Source: Hymenobacter armeniacus (GTDB lineage: Bacteria > Bacteroidota > Bacteroidia > Cytophagales > Hymenobacteraceae). Taken from it: a stretch of 64,000 nt of DNA. How positions within the stretch are numbered: position 1 is the first letter of the stretch; each line of letters starts with the position of its first letter. Position numbers and translations under genes: made by a program. The notes under the pieces were generated by a model. The model did not search any database and had not been told where the DNA came from. It worked only from the letters and a program-made list of their open reading frames with translations. Where the stretch lies: assembly GCF_014699055.1 (NCBI RefSeq), contig NZ_JACXAC010000002.1, positions 620,001 through 684,000 on the forward strand. Reading direction: 5' to 3'. Shown in pieces: positions 1-8,120 of this stretch.

Positions 1-574
1 TGGCGCCGGCCGTGCCGCCGATGGCCGAACCCACGCCAGCGCCTTCCATGGCTTTGTCGCCGAGGTCGGTGTGGGCGGTGTCTTCACCGAAGTGGGTCTT
101 ACGAGTTTCGTCCGACATCAGCAGGTTCACGTCGTCTTTGCCGTAGCCACGCGACGAGAGCGACTGATAGGCCTTCTCGGCGCTGCTGCGGTCGCGGAAC
201 ATGCCGGTCAGGTTCGTGCTGGGGCTCGAATCGTAGGGCTGGCCGGTCACGGCATGAGCGGCATGGTCGGCGGTATTCTGCACGCCGTCGATGGCGCGGC
301 CTACTACGGCGCCGGCGGTGCCAGCGGCGGCGGCACCTTTTTGGGTGGCGCTGAAGTCGTCGCCGTCGGTGGCGTTATTTACGTTGCCCAGCGAGGCGCC
401 CGAAGTGCTCGACGTGCCCGTACCGGACGTTACGCCGGTGCCGGCGTTGTAGCTGGTGCCTTCGTTGCTCAGGCCAGTGCTGTTGCCCATGCCGGTGCCC
501 GTGTTTTGGGTGCCGTAGTTAGAGCCTGCGCCAGTACCGGTATTCTGCGGGTTATTCGAATCGTTGGTGTTCAT
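1..574 (-). CDS. General-stress-like protein with Gly/Thr/Asn-rich N-terminus (partial)
   Basis: The reading frame opens with ATG at 574 and runs off the left edge of the window, so the C-terminus is missing. The first ~70 residues are low-complexity (Asn, Thr, Gly, Ser). They are followed by a segment around TGMFRDRSSAEKAYQSLSSR and GYGKDDVNLLMSDETRKTHF, which resembles the YflT/GSP17M general stress domain, in which an alpha/beta fold handles the 'flip through residue pairs' motif seen in stress proteins of many bacteria. The last visible residues (GAGVGSAIGGTAGA) look like a glycine zipper, suggesting membrane association or oligomerisation. The function is not established. The domain assignment is from motif resemblance only. 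No clear Shine-Dalgarno sequence is seen, which is normal for Bacteroidota. Confidence 0.7.
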   Translation of the reverse strand, partial: MNTNDSNNPQNTGTGAGSNYGTQNTGTGMGNSTGLSNEGTSYNAGTGVTSGTGTSSTSGASLGNVNNATDGDDFSATQKGAAAAGTAGAVVGRAIDGVQNTADHAAHAVTGQPYDSSPSTNLTGMFRDRSSAEKAYQSLSSRGYGKDDVNLLMSDETRKTHFGEDTAHTDLGDKAMEGAGVGSAIGGTAGA

Positions 575-712
575 GCTAGGAAGGAATTGAAAATGTGGAA
601 AAGAAAACCAGCCTACCCGGCTAGTTGAGGCTCTTAACGGGGCCACCGTGGTAGAGGTTACATCCCGCTAGTTTTCCAACTTTTCTCTCCTTAGTCCAGC
701 AACTGTGTTTTT

Positions 713-1099
713 TTAGTCGTCAGCCGAGCTCCGGGCAAACTGCTGAAAATTGGCTTCGTTGCGCCAAAAATCCCGGCATTCTTTGATGAGATTTTTCAGA
801 AAATCCTCGTCCTGTTTCAGGCTGCGCCACTCGCCCATGCCCATCTTCTCGCAGAGTTTGTAGAAGTTGTCGCCTTGGCCCTTAGAGCCTTGCACCTTCA
901 CCAGGCAGCTCAGCGGCGGGCGGCCTTCTTCGTGCTCCGTGGCCGAGATTTCGGCCAGCATTTCATTGAGCCGAGATTTTTCGTGAGAAATGTCAAGATT
1001 TAACCCCAATTCGGCTTCCTGCACCAACGTGAGGTAGCTTACGGTACCGGTTTGCAGCCGGGAATAGCGAATCAAATACGTGCGAATGCGACCAATCAT
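713..1099 (-). CDS. Hypothetical protein, 128 aa
   Basis: This soluble, charged protein has no signal peptide or membrane segment and no family I can name. I start it at ATG 1099 (MIGRIRTYLIRYSRLQT); a TTG at 1120 would add seven residues. The N-terminal half is predicted helical with a run of charged residues. The C-terminal half contains KVQGSKGQGDNFYKLCEKMGMG and ends in a helical segment rich in Phe and Asn. It stands alone, with about 140 bp on one side and 200 bp on the other, and its base composition is slightly richer in A+T than the surrounding genes. The clean frame and codon use support a real gene; no role can be proposed. Confidence 0.6.
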   Translation of the reverse strand: MIGRIRTYLIRYSRLQTGTVSYLTLVQEAELGLNLDISHEKSRLNEMLAEISATEHEEGRPPLSCLVKVQGSKGQGDNFYKLCEKMGMGEWRSLKQDEDFLKNLIKECRDFWRNEANFQQFARSSADD

Positions 1100-1313
1100 G
1101 ATAGGGCTTTGAATGAACAAAAAACCGTTTTGGGGGCTGAAAATTAGCGAATTTTAGCTGCCCGGCACTACATATAGCAGTGCTTGCAGGTGCTAATTTT
1201 TGGCCCCGCGGGGTCGGCCCGTACCACAATCGTTCCGAAAATGCTGCGCAATCGCCCAACGGCTCCGACAAGCGCCCATCTGGCCGGCGAATGCCGACTT
1301 TTTGCCGCCGAAT

Positions 1314-2513
1314 TTATTGACCGCGCCGCCGCCGAATTTCTTTCTGAATGAGCAGAAACTCGCGGCTGCTCTGGCCCGCGATGGCGGTGTTCTCATCGGC
1401 CCGCCGCAGCAGGTAGGGCATCACGGCGGCTACCGGGCCGTAGGGCAAGTACTTGGCGGTGTTGTAGCCGGCGTTGGCTAGGTTGTACGTGAGGTTGTCG
1501 CTCATGCCGTAGAGCTGGGCAAACCACACGCGCGGGTCGTTGGGTGCCAGGCCGGCCTGCTGCATGAGTTGGGTAAGCAACAGGGAGCTGGCCTCGTTGT
1601 GCGTACCGGCGCAAATGCTGATGCGGTCGATGTGCTCGATGCAATAGCGCAACGACTCGTCGTAGAGCGCGTCGGTGGCGTTTTTGGTGGGGTTGATGGG
1701 GTTTTGATAGCCGCGCTGCTTGGCCACGCGGGCTTCTTTTTCCATGTAGGCGCCGCGCACCAGCTTGGCCCCGATGTAGTAGCCGGCTTCGGCGGCCACG
1801 TCGTGGGCGGCTTTGAGGGCGTCGAGGCGGTCGTGGCGGTAGAGCTGGTAGGTGTTCCAGACGATGGCCGTTTCGCGGTTGTACTTGGCCATCATGTCGT
1901 AGGCCAGCAGGTCGATGGTGTGCTGGAACCAGCTTTCCTCGGCGTCGACGAAGATGCGCACGCCGTGCTGGTGGGCACGGGCGCACAGGGCGTCCACACG
2001 GGCCACGGCGCGGGCGTGGGCGGCCTCTTCCGCGGCCGTGAGCAGCTTGCCGGCCTGGATTTTCTCCAGAATGGCCACGTTGGCCACGCCGGTTACTTTA
2101 AACACCGAGAAGGGAATGTGCTTGGAGCGGTGCGCCTCGTCGATGGTGGCCAGGATTTCGTCGCGGGTGTGGTCGTAGCTGGCGTCGCTGCCTTCGCCTT
2201 CCACCGAGTAGTCGAGGATGGTGCCGATGTTGTATTTGCCCAGCTCGGCCGTGACGGGGCGGCACTCGGCGATGGTTTCGCCGCCGCAGAACTGCTCAAA
2301 AATGCTGTGCTTGATGAGGAATTTCGTGCCGGGCAGGCCCCACTTCAAGGCCGTTTTCATGAGGCCGCTGCCGGTTTTCACCAGGCTGCCGTTGTTCATG
2401 GCCGCAAACAGGGCGTAGACTTTGCGCAGCTGGGCGTCGGACTTGGAAGCAAACGCCACGCGGGTGTCATCGAAGGAAATCGGCGGGGCTTGGGTAGGGG
2501 CGTCGGGCGACAT
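1314..2513 (-). CDS. Proline dehydrogenase (single-domain PRODH)
   Basis: This FAD enzyme oxidises L-proline to pyrroline-5-carboxylate, the first step of proline catabolism. The 399-residue length fits a stand-alone PRODH and not the long bifunctional PutA. Visible family motifs include FVDAEES at about 188-194, TYQLYRHDRL at about 221-230, KLVRGAYMEKE at about 250-260, AGTHNEAS near 310 and, close to the C-terminus, QLYGMSDNLT and RRADENT, which carry the substrate- and flavin-contacting residues of the barrel. ATG 2513 (MSPDAPTQ) is chosen because the 44 residues upstream in frame overlap the divergent DAHP synthase gene and look non-coding. The partner P5C dehydrogenase is not in this window. 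The gene is divergently arranged with the aromatic-pathway gene at 2660. Confidence 0.93.
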   Translation of the reverse strand: MSPDAPTQAPPISFDDTRVAFASKSDAQLRKVYALFAAMNNGSLVKTGSGLMKTALKWGLPGTKFLIKHSIFEQFCGGETIAECRPVTAELGKYNIGTILDYSVEGEGSDASYDHTRDEILATIDEAHRSKHIPFSVFKVTGVANVAILEKIQAGKLLTAAEEAAHARAVARVDALCARAHQHGVRIFVDAEESWFQHTIDLLAYDMMAKYNRETAIVWNTYQLYRHDRLDALKAAHDVAAEAGYYIGAKLVRGAYMEKEARVAKQRGYQNPINPTKNATDALYDESLRYCIEHIDRISICAGTHNEASSLLLTQLMQQAGLAPNDPRVWFAQLYGMSDNLTYNLANAGYNTAKYLPYGPVAAVMPYLLRRADENTAIAGQSSREFLLIQKEIRRRRGQ

Positions 2514-2659
2514 GGGGCGGGAAATAAATCGGTGGGAATTGGGGCAGCGGGGAGCCAGTGGACGAAGGTAGCCGGTAAACAACGTTCGGGAGAAACGAGT
2601 TACGTTTGTTGGAATTTGCGGCGTCTGGCCACAAATTTCCTTCATCTGGCCCTGTTCTG

Positions 2660-3787
2660 ATGCCCTCCGACTCTAATACGTTCTTCACCCGACTGTTGGC
2701 TCACAAGGGCCAGCCCATTCTCATTGCCGGGCCGTGCTCGGCCGAAACCGAAGAGCAGGTGCTTGCCACCGCTCACGGCCTCAAAGCACTCGGCAACATC
2801 GACCTGTTTCGGGCCGGCATCTGGAAGCCGCGCACCCGGCCGGGCTCCTTCGAGGGCATGGGAGCGGTGGCGCTGCCCTGGCTGCAGCGCGTGAAGGCCG
2901 AAACCGGCATTCCCACCGCCATCGAGGTGGCCACGCCCCGCCACGTGGAAGAAGCCCTAGCCCACGGCATCGACGTGCTCTGGGTGGGCGCGCGCACCAC
3001 CGTGAACCCCTTCGCGGTGCAAGAACTGGCCGACGCCCTGGCCGGCACCGGCGTGCCCGTGATGGTGAAAAACCCCGTGAACCCCGACGTGGCCCTCTGG
3101 GCCGGCGCCCTGGAACGCATGGAGCGGGCCGGCATCACCGATTTGGCGGCCATTCACCGGGGGTTCAGCACGTTTGCGCCCAGCCGCTACCGCAACGCGC
3201 CCACCTGGATTTTGCCCATTGAGCTGAAAACGCGCTTCCCGCACATTCCGCTCATCTGCGACCCCAGCCACATTGGTGGGCGGCGCGACCTGCTACTGCC
3301 CATTGCCCAAAAAGCCCTCGACCTCGATTACGACGGCCTCATCATCGAAACCCACCCTGACCCCGACCACGCCCTCAGCGATGCCGAGCAGCAGGTGACG
3401 CCCGCGCGGCTGGGCGAAATCCTGAGCGAGCTGAAGTACCGCTACCGCTCCTCCAACAACGCCGAATACCTCAACAAGGCCGAAGACCTGCGCCACAAGA
3501 TGGACGTGGCCGACCGCGAGATTGTGGAAGCCCTGGCCCGCCGCATGGCCCTGGTGGAGGAGCTGGCCGAATACAAAAAGGAAAACGACGTCAAAATCCT
3601 GCAAATCGACCGTTGGCAGGAAATTTTCAGCACCCGGCAGGAGTGGGCCCGCAAGCTCAACGTGAACGAGAAGTTTGTGGCCGAGCTCTACAAACTCATT
3701 CACATTGAGAGCATTCGCAAGCAAACCGAGGTGCTCAACGGCCGCCCACAGGTAGACGGCGTGCAGCACCACGGGCCGGGCCTGTAG
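2660..3787 (+). CDS. Bifunctional DAHP synthase / chorismate mutase
   Basis: The N-terminal ~255 residues form a type I-beta 3-deoxy-7-phosphoheptulonate synthase, which condenses phosphoenolpyruvate and erythrose 4-phosphate in the first step of aromatic biosynthesis. Diagnostic motifs are AGPCSAE (23-29), WKPRTRPGSFEG and DPSHIGGRRD. Residues from about 270 to 365 form an AroQ-type chorismate mutase helical domain (HKMDVADREIVEALARRM, with IHIESIRKQTEV near the end). Having the mutase at the C-terminus, rather than at the N-terminus as in Bacillus, is the arrangement known from Bacteroidetes, where the mutase domain also serves as an allosteric sensor for prephenate. ATG 2660 was chosen over an in-frame upstream ATG at 2606, which would precede a TACGTTTG element at 2601 only by overlap. 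aroB and aroA follow on the same strand. Confidence 0.94.
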   Translation: MPSDSNTFFTRLLAHKGQPILIAGPCSAETEEQVLATAHGLKALGNIDLFRAGIWKPRTRPGSFEGMGAVALPWLQRVKAETGIPTAIEVATPRHVEEALAHGIDVLWVGARTTVNPFAVQELADALAGTGVPVMVKNPVNPDVALWAGALERMERAGITDLAAIHRGFSTFAPSRYRNAPTWILPIELKTRFPHIPLICDPSHIGGRRDLLLPIAQKALDLDYDGLIIETHPDPDHALSDAEQQVTPARLGEILSELKYRYRSSNNAEYLNKAEDLRHKMDVADREIVEALARRMALVEELAEYKKENDVKILQIDRWQEIFSTRQEWARKLNVNEKFVAELYKLIHIESIRKQTEVLNGRPQVDGVQHHGPGL

Positions 3788-3790
3788 CGG

Positions 3791-4219
3791 CTAGCGGAGG
3801 CGCCGGTAGGTTTTGCGGGGATAATCGCAGGGCAGGCCGTAATCGAGCACCAGCGTATTGCCCTGCGCCGTCACCTGGGCGTCGTGCCGGAAAAAAGGCG
3901 TGGTCAGCTTCTCGGTAAAGCGCAGGCCGGGCGTCGAATTGTTGGTGGTGCCACAGGTGATGATGCCGGGCACGGCGGTGTAGGAACCCCGCGCCGTGAG
4001 CTGGCCGTTGCTGTACACCGCAAAAGTGCTGTCGGTGAATTCGGCGGTTTCGGGGGGCACGCCGGGCAGGCATTCGCACTCCAGCTTCACAAGTTGCCAA
4101 GTGCCGGGCAGGCCGGTGCCCACGGCCTCGGGCGCAGCGTCGTCGAAAGTGTCGCAGCTCAGCAGGCCCAAGCCCATCAGCGCTGCCCAAAACAGGCGAA
4201 GGCAAAAGGAGAATTTCAT
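3791..4219 (-). CDS. Putative lipoprotein, lipocalin-like
   Basis: A 142-residue exported protein whose N-terminus has a positively charged start, a hydrophobic core and a lipobox ending in LLSC (Cys22), so it is probably a signal-peptidase II substrate anchored in the outer or inner membrane. The mature part begins with a short acidic stretch, then PGTWQLVKLECECLPG, which looks like the first strand of the small lipocalin-like beta-barrels common in Bacteroidota lipoproteins; several cysteines are present. It is convergent with the DAHP synthase gene (only 3 bp between the stops) and lies next to a second lipoprotein gene of similar layout at 4248. Substrate and function are unknown. Confidence 0.72.
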   Translation of the reverse strand: MKFSFCLRLFWAALMGLGLLSCDTFDDAAPEAVGTGLPGTWQLVKLECECLPGVPPETAEFTDSTFAVYSNGQLTARGSYTAVPGIITCGTTNNSTPGLRFTEKLTTPFFRHDAQVTAQGNTLVLDYGLPCDYPRKTYRRLR

Positions 4220-4247
4220 GACGAAAGCAACTGGGCGCCACTTGGCG

Positions 4248-4679
4248 CTAGGGGCGGCGTTTGTAGTAATAACCGAGGCCGTCGGCGTAGTCTTCCACGA
4301 TGACCAGCTCGGTGGCCGACACGCGTTCGATGAACTCCTTTTCGCTGCCGGTGCGGGCGCCGTAGCTCAGGAAGGTCTGGGGCCGGCGGTTGACGTAGGA
4401 ATTAGCCTGAAACAGCGAATAAGGGGTGGCGGCGGTCACGGCGCCGTTGAGCAGGAAAGTGGCCTGCTTATCGGTGGTGAAGATGATTTCCTCCCGTCGG
4501 GCCGGGTTGGCGGGCGTGACTTTGCCCGACAGGCCGCCGTCGGTTTGGGTGAGCTCCCAGTGGCCCACCAGCGAGTTGGCCTGGGCGTCTTCGGGCGATA
4601 CCGCGCCTTTGGAGCACCCGGCGAGCACACCAGCCGCCAGCAGCAGCGCCGGGAGGCAGGCGTGAGCGAGTCGTTTCAT
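4248..4679 (-). CDS. Putative lipoprotein, lipocalin-like
   Basis: A 143-residue lipoprotein with a typical signal sequence and the lipobox LAGC (starting MKRLAHACLPALLLAAGVLAGC). ATG 4679 is preferred to 4727 because the shorter form gives a compact signal peptide. The mature segment starts with SLVGHWELTQTDGGLSG, matching the opening strand of lipocalin-like lipoproteins, and ends in ELVIVEDYADGLGYYYKRR. It has the same architecture as the neighbour at 3791 (short tether, 'G-W-L' strand, C-terminal basic tail), and the two may be distant paralogues, although sequence identity by eye is low. It is transcribed away from aroB, with about 155 bp between the start codons. Confidence 0.72.
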   Translation of the reverse strand: MKRLAHACLPALLLAAGVLAGCSKGAVSPEDAQANSLVGHWELTQTDGGLSGKVTPANPARREEIIFTTDKQATFLLNGAVTAATPYSLFQANSYVNRRPQTFLSYGARTGSEKEFIERVSATELVIVEDYADGLGYYYKRRP

Positions 4680-4834
4680 AGCAGAAAGCAGAAAGAAAGT
4701 GAGAAATGCCGCGAGCAGTAGGGCCATCGAGAAGAGGGCCGGGGCCTGCCGTTGTCCCTCTGACCGACCCCACCGCCAAATGGTTGCTCTCGCCCCAGCG
4801 AATTCCCTGAAAAATTTATCCTGACTTTTGCCCC

Positions 4835-5881
4835 ATGGATAGTTCCGTCATCATTGGGCCCGAGGCCCTGCCGGCTTTGGCCGAATTTCTGTACCGGCCG
4901 GCCGTAAGCCGGGTGTTTGTGCTGGTCGACGGCAACACGGCGCGGCAGTGCCTGCCGCTGCTCGAGCCGCACCTGCCGGCCAACTATTGCCTCATCGAAA
5001 TCCCGGCTGGCGAAGAATACAAAACCTTGAGCAGCTGCGAAACGGTGTGGAGCCAGCTCACCGAGCAGCGCGCCGACCGCCACGCCGTGCTGGTGAACCT
5101 GGGCGGCGGCGTGGTCACGGATTTGGGGGGCTTCGCGGCGGCGCTCTACAAGCGCGGCATCCGCTTTGTGCAGTTGCCCACCACGCTGCTCGCGCAGGTA
5201 GACGCCAGCGTGGGCGGCAAAACCGGCGTCGACTTTCAGGGCTACAAAAACCAGCTGGGCGTGTTCCAGGCGCCAGCCGCCGTGTTCATCGAGCCGCGGT
5301 TTCTGCAAACCCTCGACCCGCGCCAGCTCAAATCCGGCTACGCCGAAGTCATCAAGCACTGGCTCATTGCCGACGTCAACGCTTTCGACCTCAATCGACG
5401 CCTGGGCTGGCTCACCGACGACTGGACCGGCATCATCCAAGAGTCGGTGGCGCTCAAACAGCGCATCGTGGCCCAGGACCCGCTCGAAAGCGGCCCGCGC
5501 AAGCTGCTCAACTTCGGCCACACCGTGGGCCACGCCATCGAAAGCTACCTGCTGCTACAGCCCGGCCGCGAAGCCCTGCACGGCGAGGCCGTGGCGGCGG
5601 GCATCGTCTGCGAAAGCTGGCTCTCGGTGCAGCGCGGCCTGCTGAGCGCCGAGGAGCTCGACAAAATCGAAACCTTTGTGTTCTCGGTGTTCGACAAGCT
5701 TTCCTTTGTGCTAATGGAAACGGCGGCCATTGCCGAATTTGCCCTGCAGGACAAGAAAAACACGGGCGCCACCATCAATTGCACCATGCTCAACGGCATC
5801 GGGCACGGCGTATTCGACCAGCCCGTGACGGTGAATGAAATTGCCGAGTCGCTGCGGTACTATCACCGGTTGCAGTCGTAG
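4835..5881 (+). CDS. aroB: 3-dehydroquinate synthase
   Basis: AroB converts DAHP to 3-dehydroquinate, the second shikimate-pathway step, in the cytoplasm using NAD and a divalent metal. The NAD-binding loop GGGVVTDLGGF lies at 90-100, followed by PTTLLAQVDASVGGKTGV at 115-132. Metal ligands can be placed at the Glu of SGYAEVIKHW, and the histidines of NFGHTVGHAIE and LHGEAVAAG. At 348 residues it is the usual length. ATG 4835 follows a sequence resembling a -7 element (GACTTTTG at 4823) by only four bases, so the 5' untranslated region may be very short. The aroA start lies 68 bp after its stop, consistent with co-transcription. Confidence 0.96.
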   Translation: MDSSVIIGPEALPALAEFLYRPAVSRVFVLVDGNTARQCLPLLEPHLPANYCLIEIPAGEEYKTLSSCETVWSQLTEQRADRHAVLVNLGGGVVTDLGGFAAALYKRGIRFVQLPTTLLAQVDASVGGKTGVDFQGYKNQLGVFQAPAAVFIEPRFLQTLDPRQLKSGYAEVIKHWLIADVNAFDLNRRLGWLTDDWTGIIQESVALKQRIVAQDPLESGPRKLLNFGHTVGHAIESYLLLQPGREALHGEAVAAGIVCESWLSVQRGLLSAEELDKIETFVFSVFDKLSFVLMETAAIAEFALQDKKNTGATINCTMLNGIGHGVFDQPVTVNEIAESLRYYHRLQS

Positions 5882-5948
5882 CGCCGCCGCGCACGCTTTC
5901 GCTTGCGCCCCTCCCATTGTTGAATTTTTAAAGAGCGCAAGCCGCAGC

Positions 5949-7205
5949 ATGCGCCATTTGCCCATGCACTTATCCTGGCCCGGCGGCCCGCTGCGCGGCA
6001 CCGCCCACCCTCCGGCTTCCAAGAGCGAAGCCAACCGCGCCCTCATCCTGCAAGCGTTGGCGGGCGGGGGCACCATCGGCAACCTTTCTGACGCGCACGA
6101 CACGCAGCTCATGCAGCGCCTGCTGGCCGCCGCGCCGGGCAGTTCCGAGCTCAGCGCCGAAGACGCCGGCACCGTCATGCGCTTCCTCACGGCCTATCTG
6201 AGCGTGACCAACTGGCGCGGCCGCCTCACGGGCACGGCACGCATGCAGGAGCGCCCCATTGGCGTGCTGGTGGACGCCCTGCGCCAGGCCGGCGCCAGCA
6301 TTTCATATGAAAACCAGGAAGGCTACCCGCCGCTGCAAATCGAAGGCTTCAGTGCGAAATCCGATGGCGCACCCACCCGGCTGGCCGTACGCGGCGACAT
6401 CAGCAGCCAGTACATTTCCGCGCTGCTGATGGTGGGGCCCTACCTGCCCGGCGGCCTGCGCCTGGAGCTGACGGGCCACGTCGGCTCCAGGCCCTACATC
6501 GACATGACGGCCGCGCTCATGCAACGGTTTGGCGCCCGCTATTCGGCCGAGGGCAATGCCCTAACCGTGCTGCCCCAGCCCTACCAGTCCACCGACTACT
6601 CCGTGGAATCGGATTGGTCGGCTGCCAGCTACTGGTACGCCATGGTGGCGCTAGCTCCGGCCGGCTCCGAAATCACCCTGCCCTGGCTGCGCCGGGAGTC
6701 TTTGCAGGGCGACCAGACCATTGCGAAGATGATGACGCATTTCGGCGTGAAAACCACTTTTCTGGCCGATGCGGTGCACTTGCAGCAGCAGCCCGCCGCG
6801 GCCAGCACGGAGCCGCTGACGCTGGATTTTACCGACTGCCCCGACCTGGCCCAGACCGTTGCCGTGGTGGCCGCCGCCCTCAACCAGCCGGTTGAGATGA
6901 CCGGCCTGGAAAGCCTGCGCATCAAGGAAACCGACCGCATCGCGGCCCTGCAAGCCGAGCTGGCCAAATTCGGCGGCGACTTGCGCGACCTGGGCGAAGG
7001 CCGGTTCCGGACCGAGTCCAACGGGTTTGCGGTCAACGGCCAGTCCGTAGCCACTTACCACGACCACCGCATGGCCATGGCCTTTGCCCCGCTGGCCCTG
7101 CGCGGCCCGCTCACCATCGAGGCGCCCACGGTAGTTAAAAAATCGTACCCGCAATTCTGGAAAGAACTGGCGAAAAGCGGCTTTGCAATTAGCGAAGCTG
7201 ACTGA
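5949..7205 (+). CDS. aroA: 3-phosphoshikimate 1-carboxyvinyltransferase (EPSP synthase)
   Basis: AroA transfers the enolpyruvyl group of PEP to shikimate 3-phosphate. Recognisable motifs are ASKSEANRALIL (Lys25, Ser26, Arg30, binding PEP and phosphate), EDAGTVMRF, GDISSQYISALLM, ESDWSAASYWY, KETDRI and DHRMAMAFAPLAL. The second motif reads EDAGTVMRF where many family members have a N-A-G-T-A-M-R sequence, a variation shared by several Bacteroidota enzymes. Starts at 5949 (MRHLPM) or 5964 (MHLSWPG) are both possible; the track from 5835 is too long because it overlaps aroB. The gene ends convergently with the next gene: the last 17 bp overlap the 3' end of the substrate-binding protein gene on the other strand. 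Confidence 0.95.
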   Translation: MRHLPMHLSWPGGPLRGTAHPPASKSEANRALILQALAGGGTIGNLSDAHDTQLMQRLLAAAPGSSELSAEDAGTVMRFLTAYLSVTNWRGRLTGTARMQERPIGVLVDALRQAGASISYENQEGYPPLQIEGFSAKSDGAPTRLAVRGDISSQYISALLMVGPYLPGGLRLELTGHVGSRPYIDMTAALMQRFGARYSAEGNALTVLPQPYQSTDYSVESDWSAASYWYAMVALAPAGSEITLPWLRRESLQGDQTIAKMMTHFGVKTTFLADAVHLQQQPAAASTEPLTLDFTDCPDLAQTVAVVAAALNQPVEMTGLESLRIKETDRIAALQAELAKFGGDLRDLGEGRFRTESNGFAVNGQSVATYHDHRMAMAFAPLALRGPLTIEAPTVVKKSYPQFWKELAKSGFAISEAD

Positions 7206-8004
7206 AATACGCCGCCGATTGTCGCAGTCGGCTGCCGTACCAGCTGAATAATTCGCCGTCGATAATAGCAATTTTTGCAGCTGGGCAAATTGCCTGAAAT
7301 TCGGCGAGATGCTTCTCTCCAAATGGATAAGGTTCAGAGGAAAGGAAAATCCGCTGCGGAGCAGCTTGGGCTAATTGGTCGGCGCTTATTTCCGGGTAGC
7401 GGCTTTGGGCCGCAAACGCGTTGGCAAAGCCGGCCCGGCGCAGCAGGTCATCGATGAACGTGCCGGTTGCGGCCACCATGTACGGCTTGCGCCAAATGAA
7501 ATAGGCGACGGAAACGGGCTGGTTTGTAACAGCAGTAGCTGCAGTTTCCAGAGTTGCAAAAGAAGCTTCTATCTCCGCTGCCAGCGCATCGGCTTTTTCC
7601 TTGGCGCCCGCGATGAAGCCGACGCGGCGAATCATGTCCAGCGCTTCCGGCAGGTTGCTGATGTCGCTCAGCCACACCGGATAATTAGCAGCTAATTGCT
7701 CGATGCCGGTCTGATAATTCTCTTCCTTATTGCCAATAATTAAATCGGGTTTCAGAGCGGCTATTTTTTCAAAATCAACATTCTTGGTGCCGCCAATTAC
7801 CGTTGCCTGCGTGCGCGCCTCGGCCGGGTGAATGCAGAATTTGGTGACGCCTACCACCTTGTCGCCCACGCCCAAATCAAACAGCAGTTCCGTTTGCGAC
7901 GGCACCAGCGACACGATGCGGCGCGGCGGAAACGGCACCGCCACGCGCCGGCCCATCTGGTCGGTGACGTTGAGCGGAAGTGCAGAAATTTTGGGTAGTT
8001 CCAT
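7189..8004 (-). CDS. Helical-backbone metal receptor / cobalamin-binding (BtuF-like) protein
   Basis: A 271-residue protein of the periplasmic-binding-protein class III fold (BtuF/FhuD-like): RRIVSLVPSQTELLFDLGVGDKVVGVTKFC and DFEKIAALKPDLIIGNKEEN are hallmark strands of the N-terminal lobe, with a long connecting helix and a C-terminal lobe ending in FSWYGSRLRQ. No signal peptide or lipobox is visible at the N-terminus (MELPKISALPLNVTDQMGRR), so as annotated it would stay in the cytoplasm, unlike a transport binding protein. No permease or ATPase genes are adjacent. A role in corrinoid or iron handling is inferred from the fold only. It overlaps aroA by 17 bp tail to tail; the large hairpin repeat at 8010 lies just upstream. 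Confidence 0.78.
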   Translation of the reverse strand: MELPKISALPLNVTDQMGRRVAVPFPPRRIVSLVPSQTELLFDLGVGDKVVGVTKFCIHPAEARTQATVIGGTKNVDFEKIAALKPDLIIGNKEENYQTGIEQLAANYPVWLSDISNLPEALDMIRRVGFIAGAKEKADALAAEIEASFATLETAATAVTNQPVSVAYFIWRKPYMVAATGTFIDDLLRRAGFANAFAAQSRYPEISADQLAQAAPQRIFLSSEPYPFGEKHLAEFQAICPAAKIAIIDGELFSWYGSRLRQSAAYFSQLR

Positions 8005-8009
8005 ATAAA

Positions 8010-8106
8010 AAATCTGTCATCCTGAGCGCAGCGAAGGACCTTCTTACGTCGCAGCAATTTGCTCAATCGTAAGAAGGTCCTTCGCTGCGCTCAGGATGAC
8101 AGATTT
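8010..8106. repeat. Long perfect inverted repeat (39-bp arms)
   Basis: The arms 8010-8048 and 8068-8106 are exact reverse complements over 39 bp and enclose a 19-base loop. The arm contains CATCCTGAGCGCAGCGAAGG. It sits between the M42 peptidase stop (8121) and the start of the binding-protein gene (8004), both on the minus strand, so a transcript of both genes would contain this hairpin. Related sequences occur at 11095 and 18256. There is no U-tract, so it is not a classical terminator. Confidence 0.93.
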
Positions 8107-8120
8107 AGCTAGCGTCCTGT

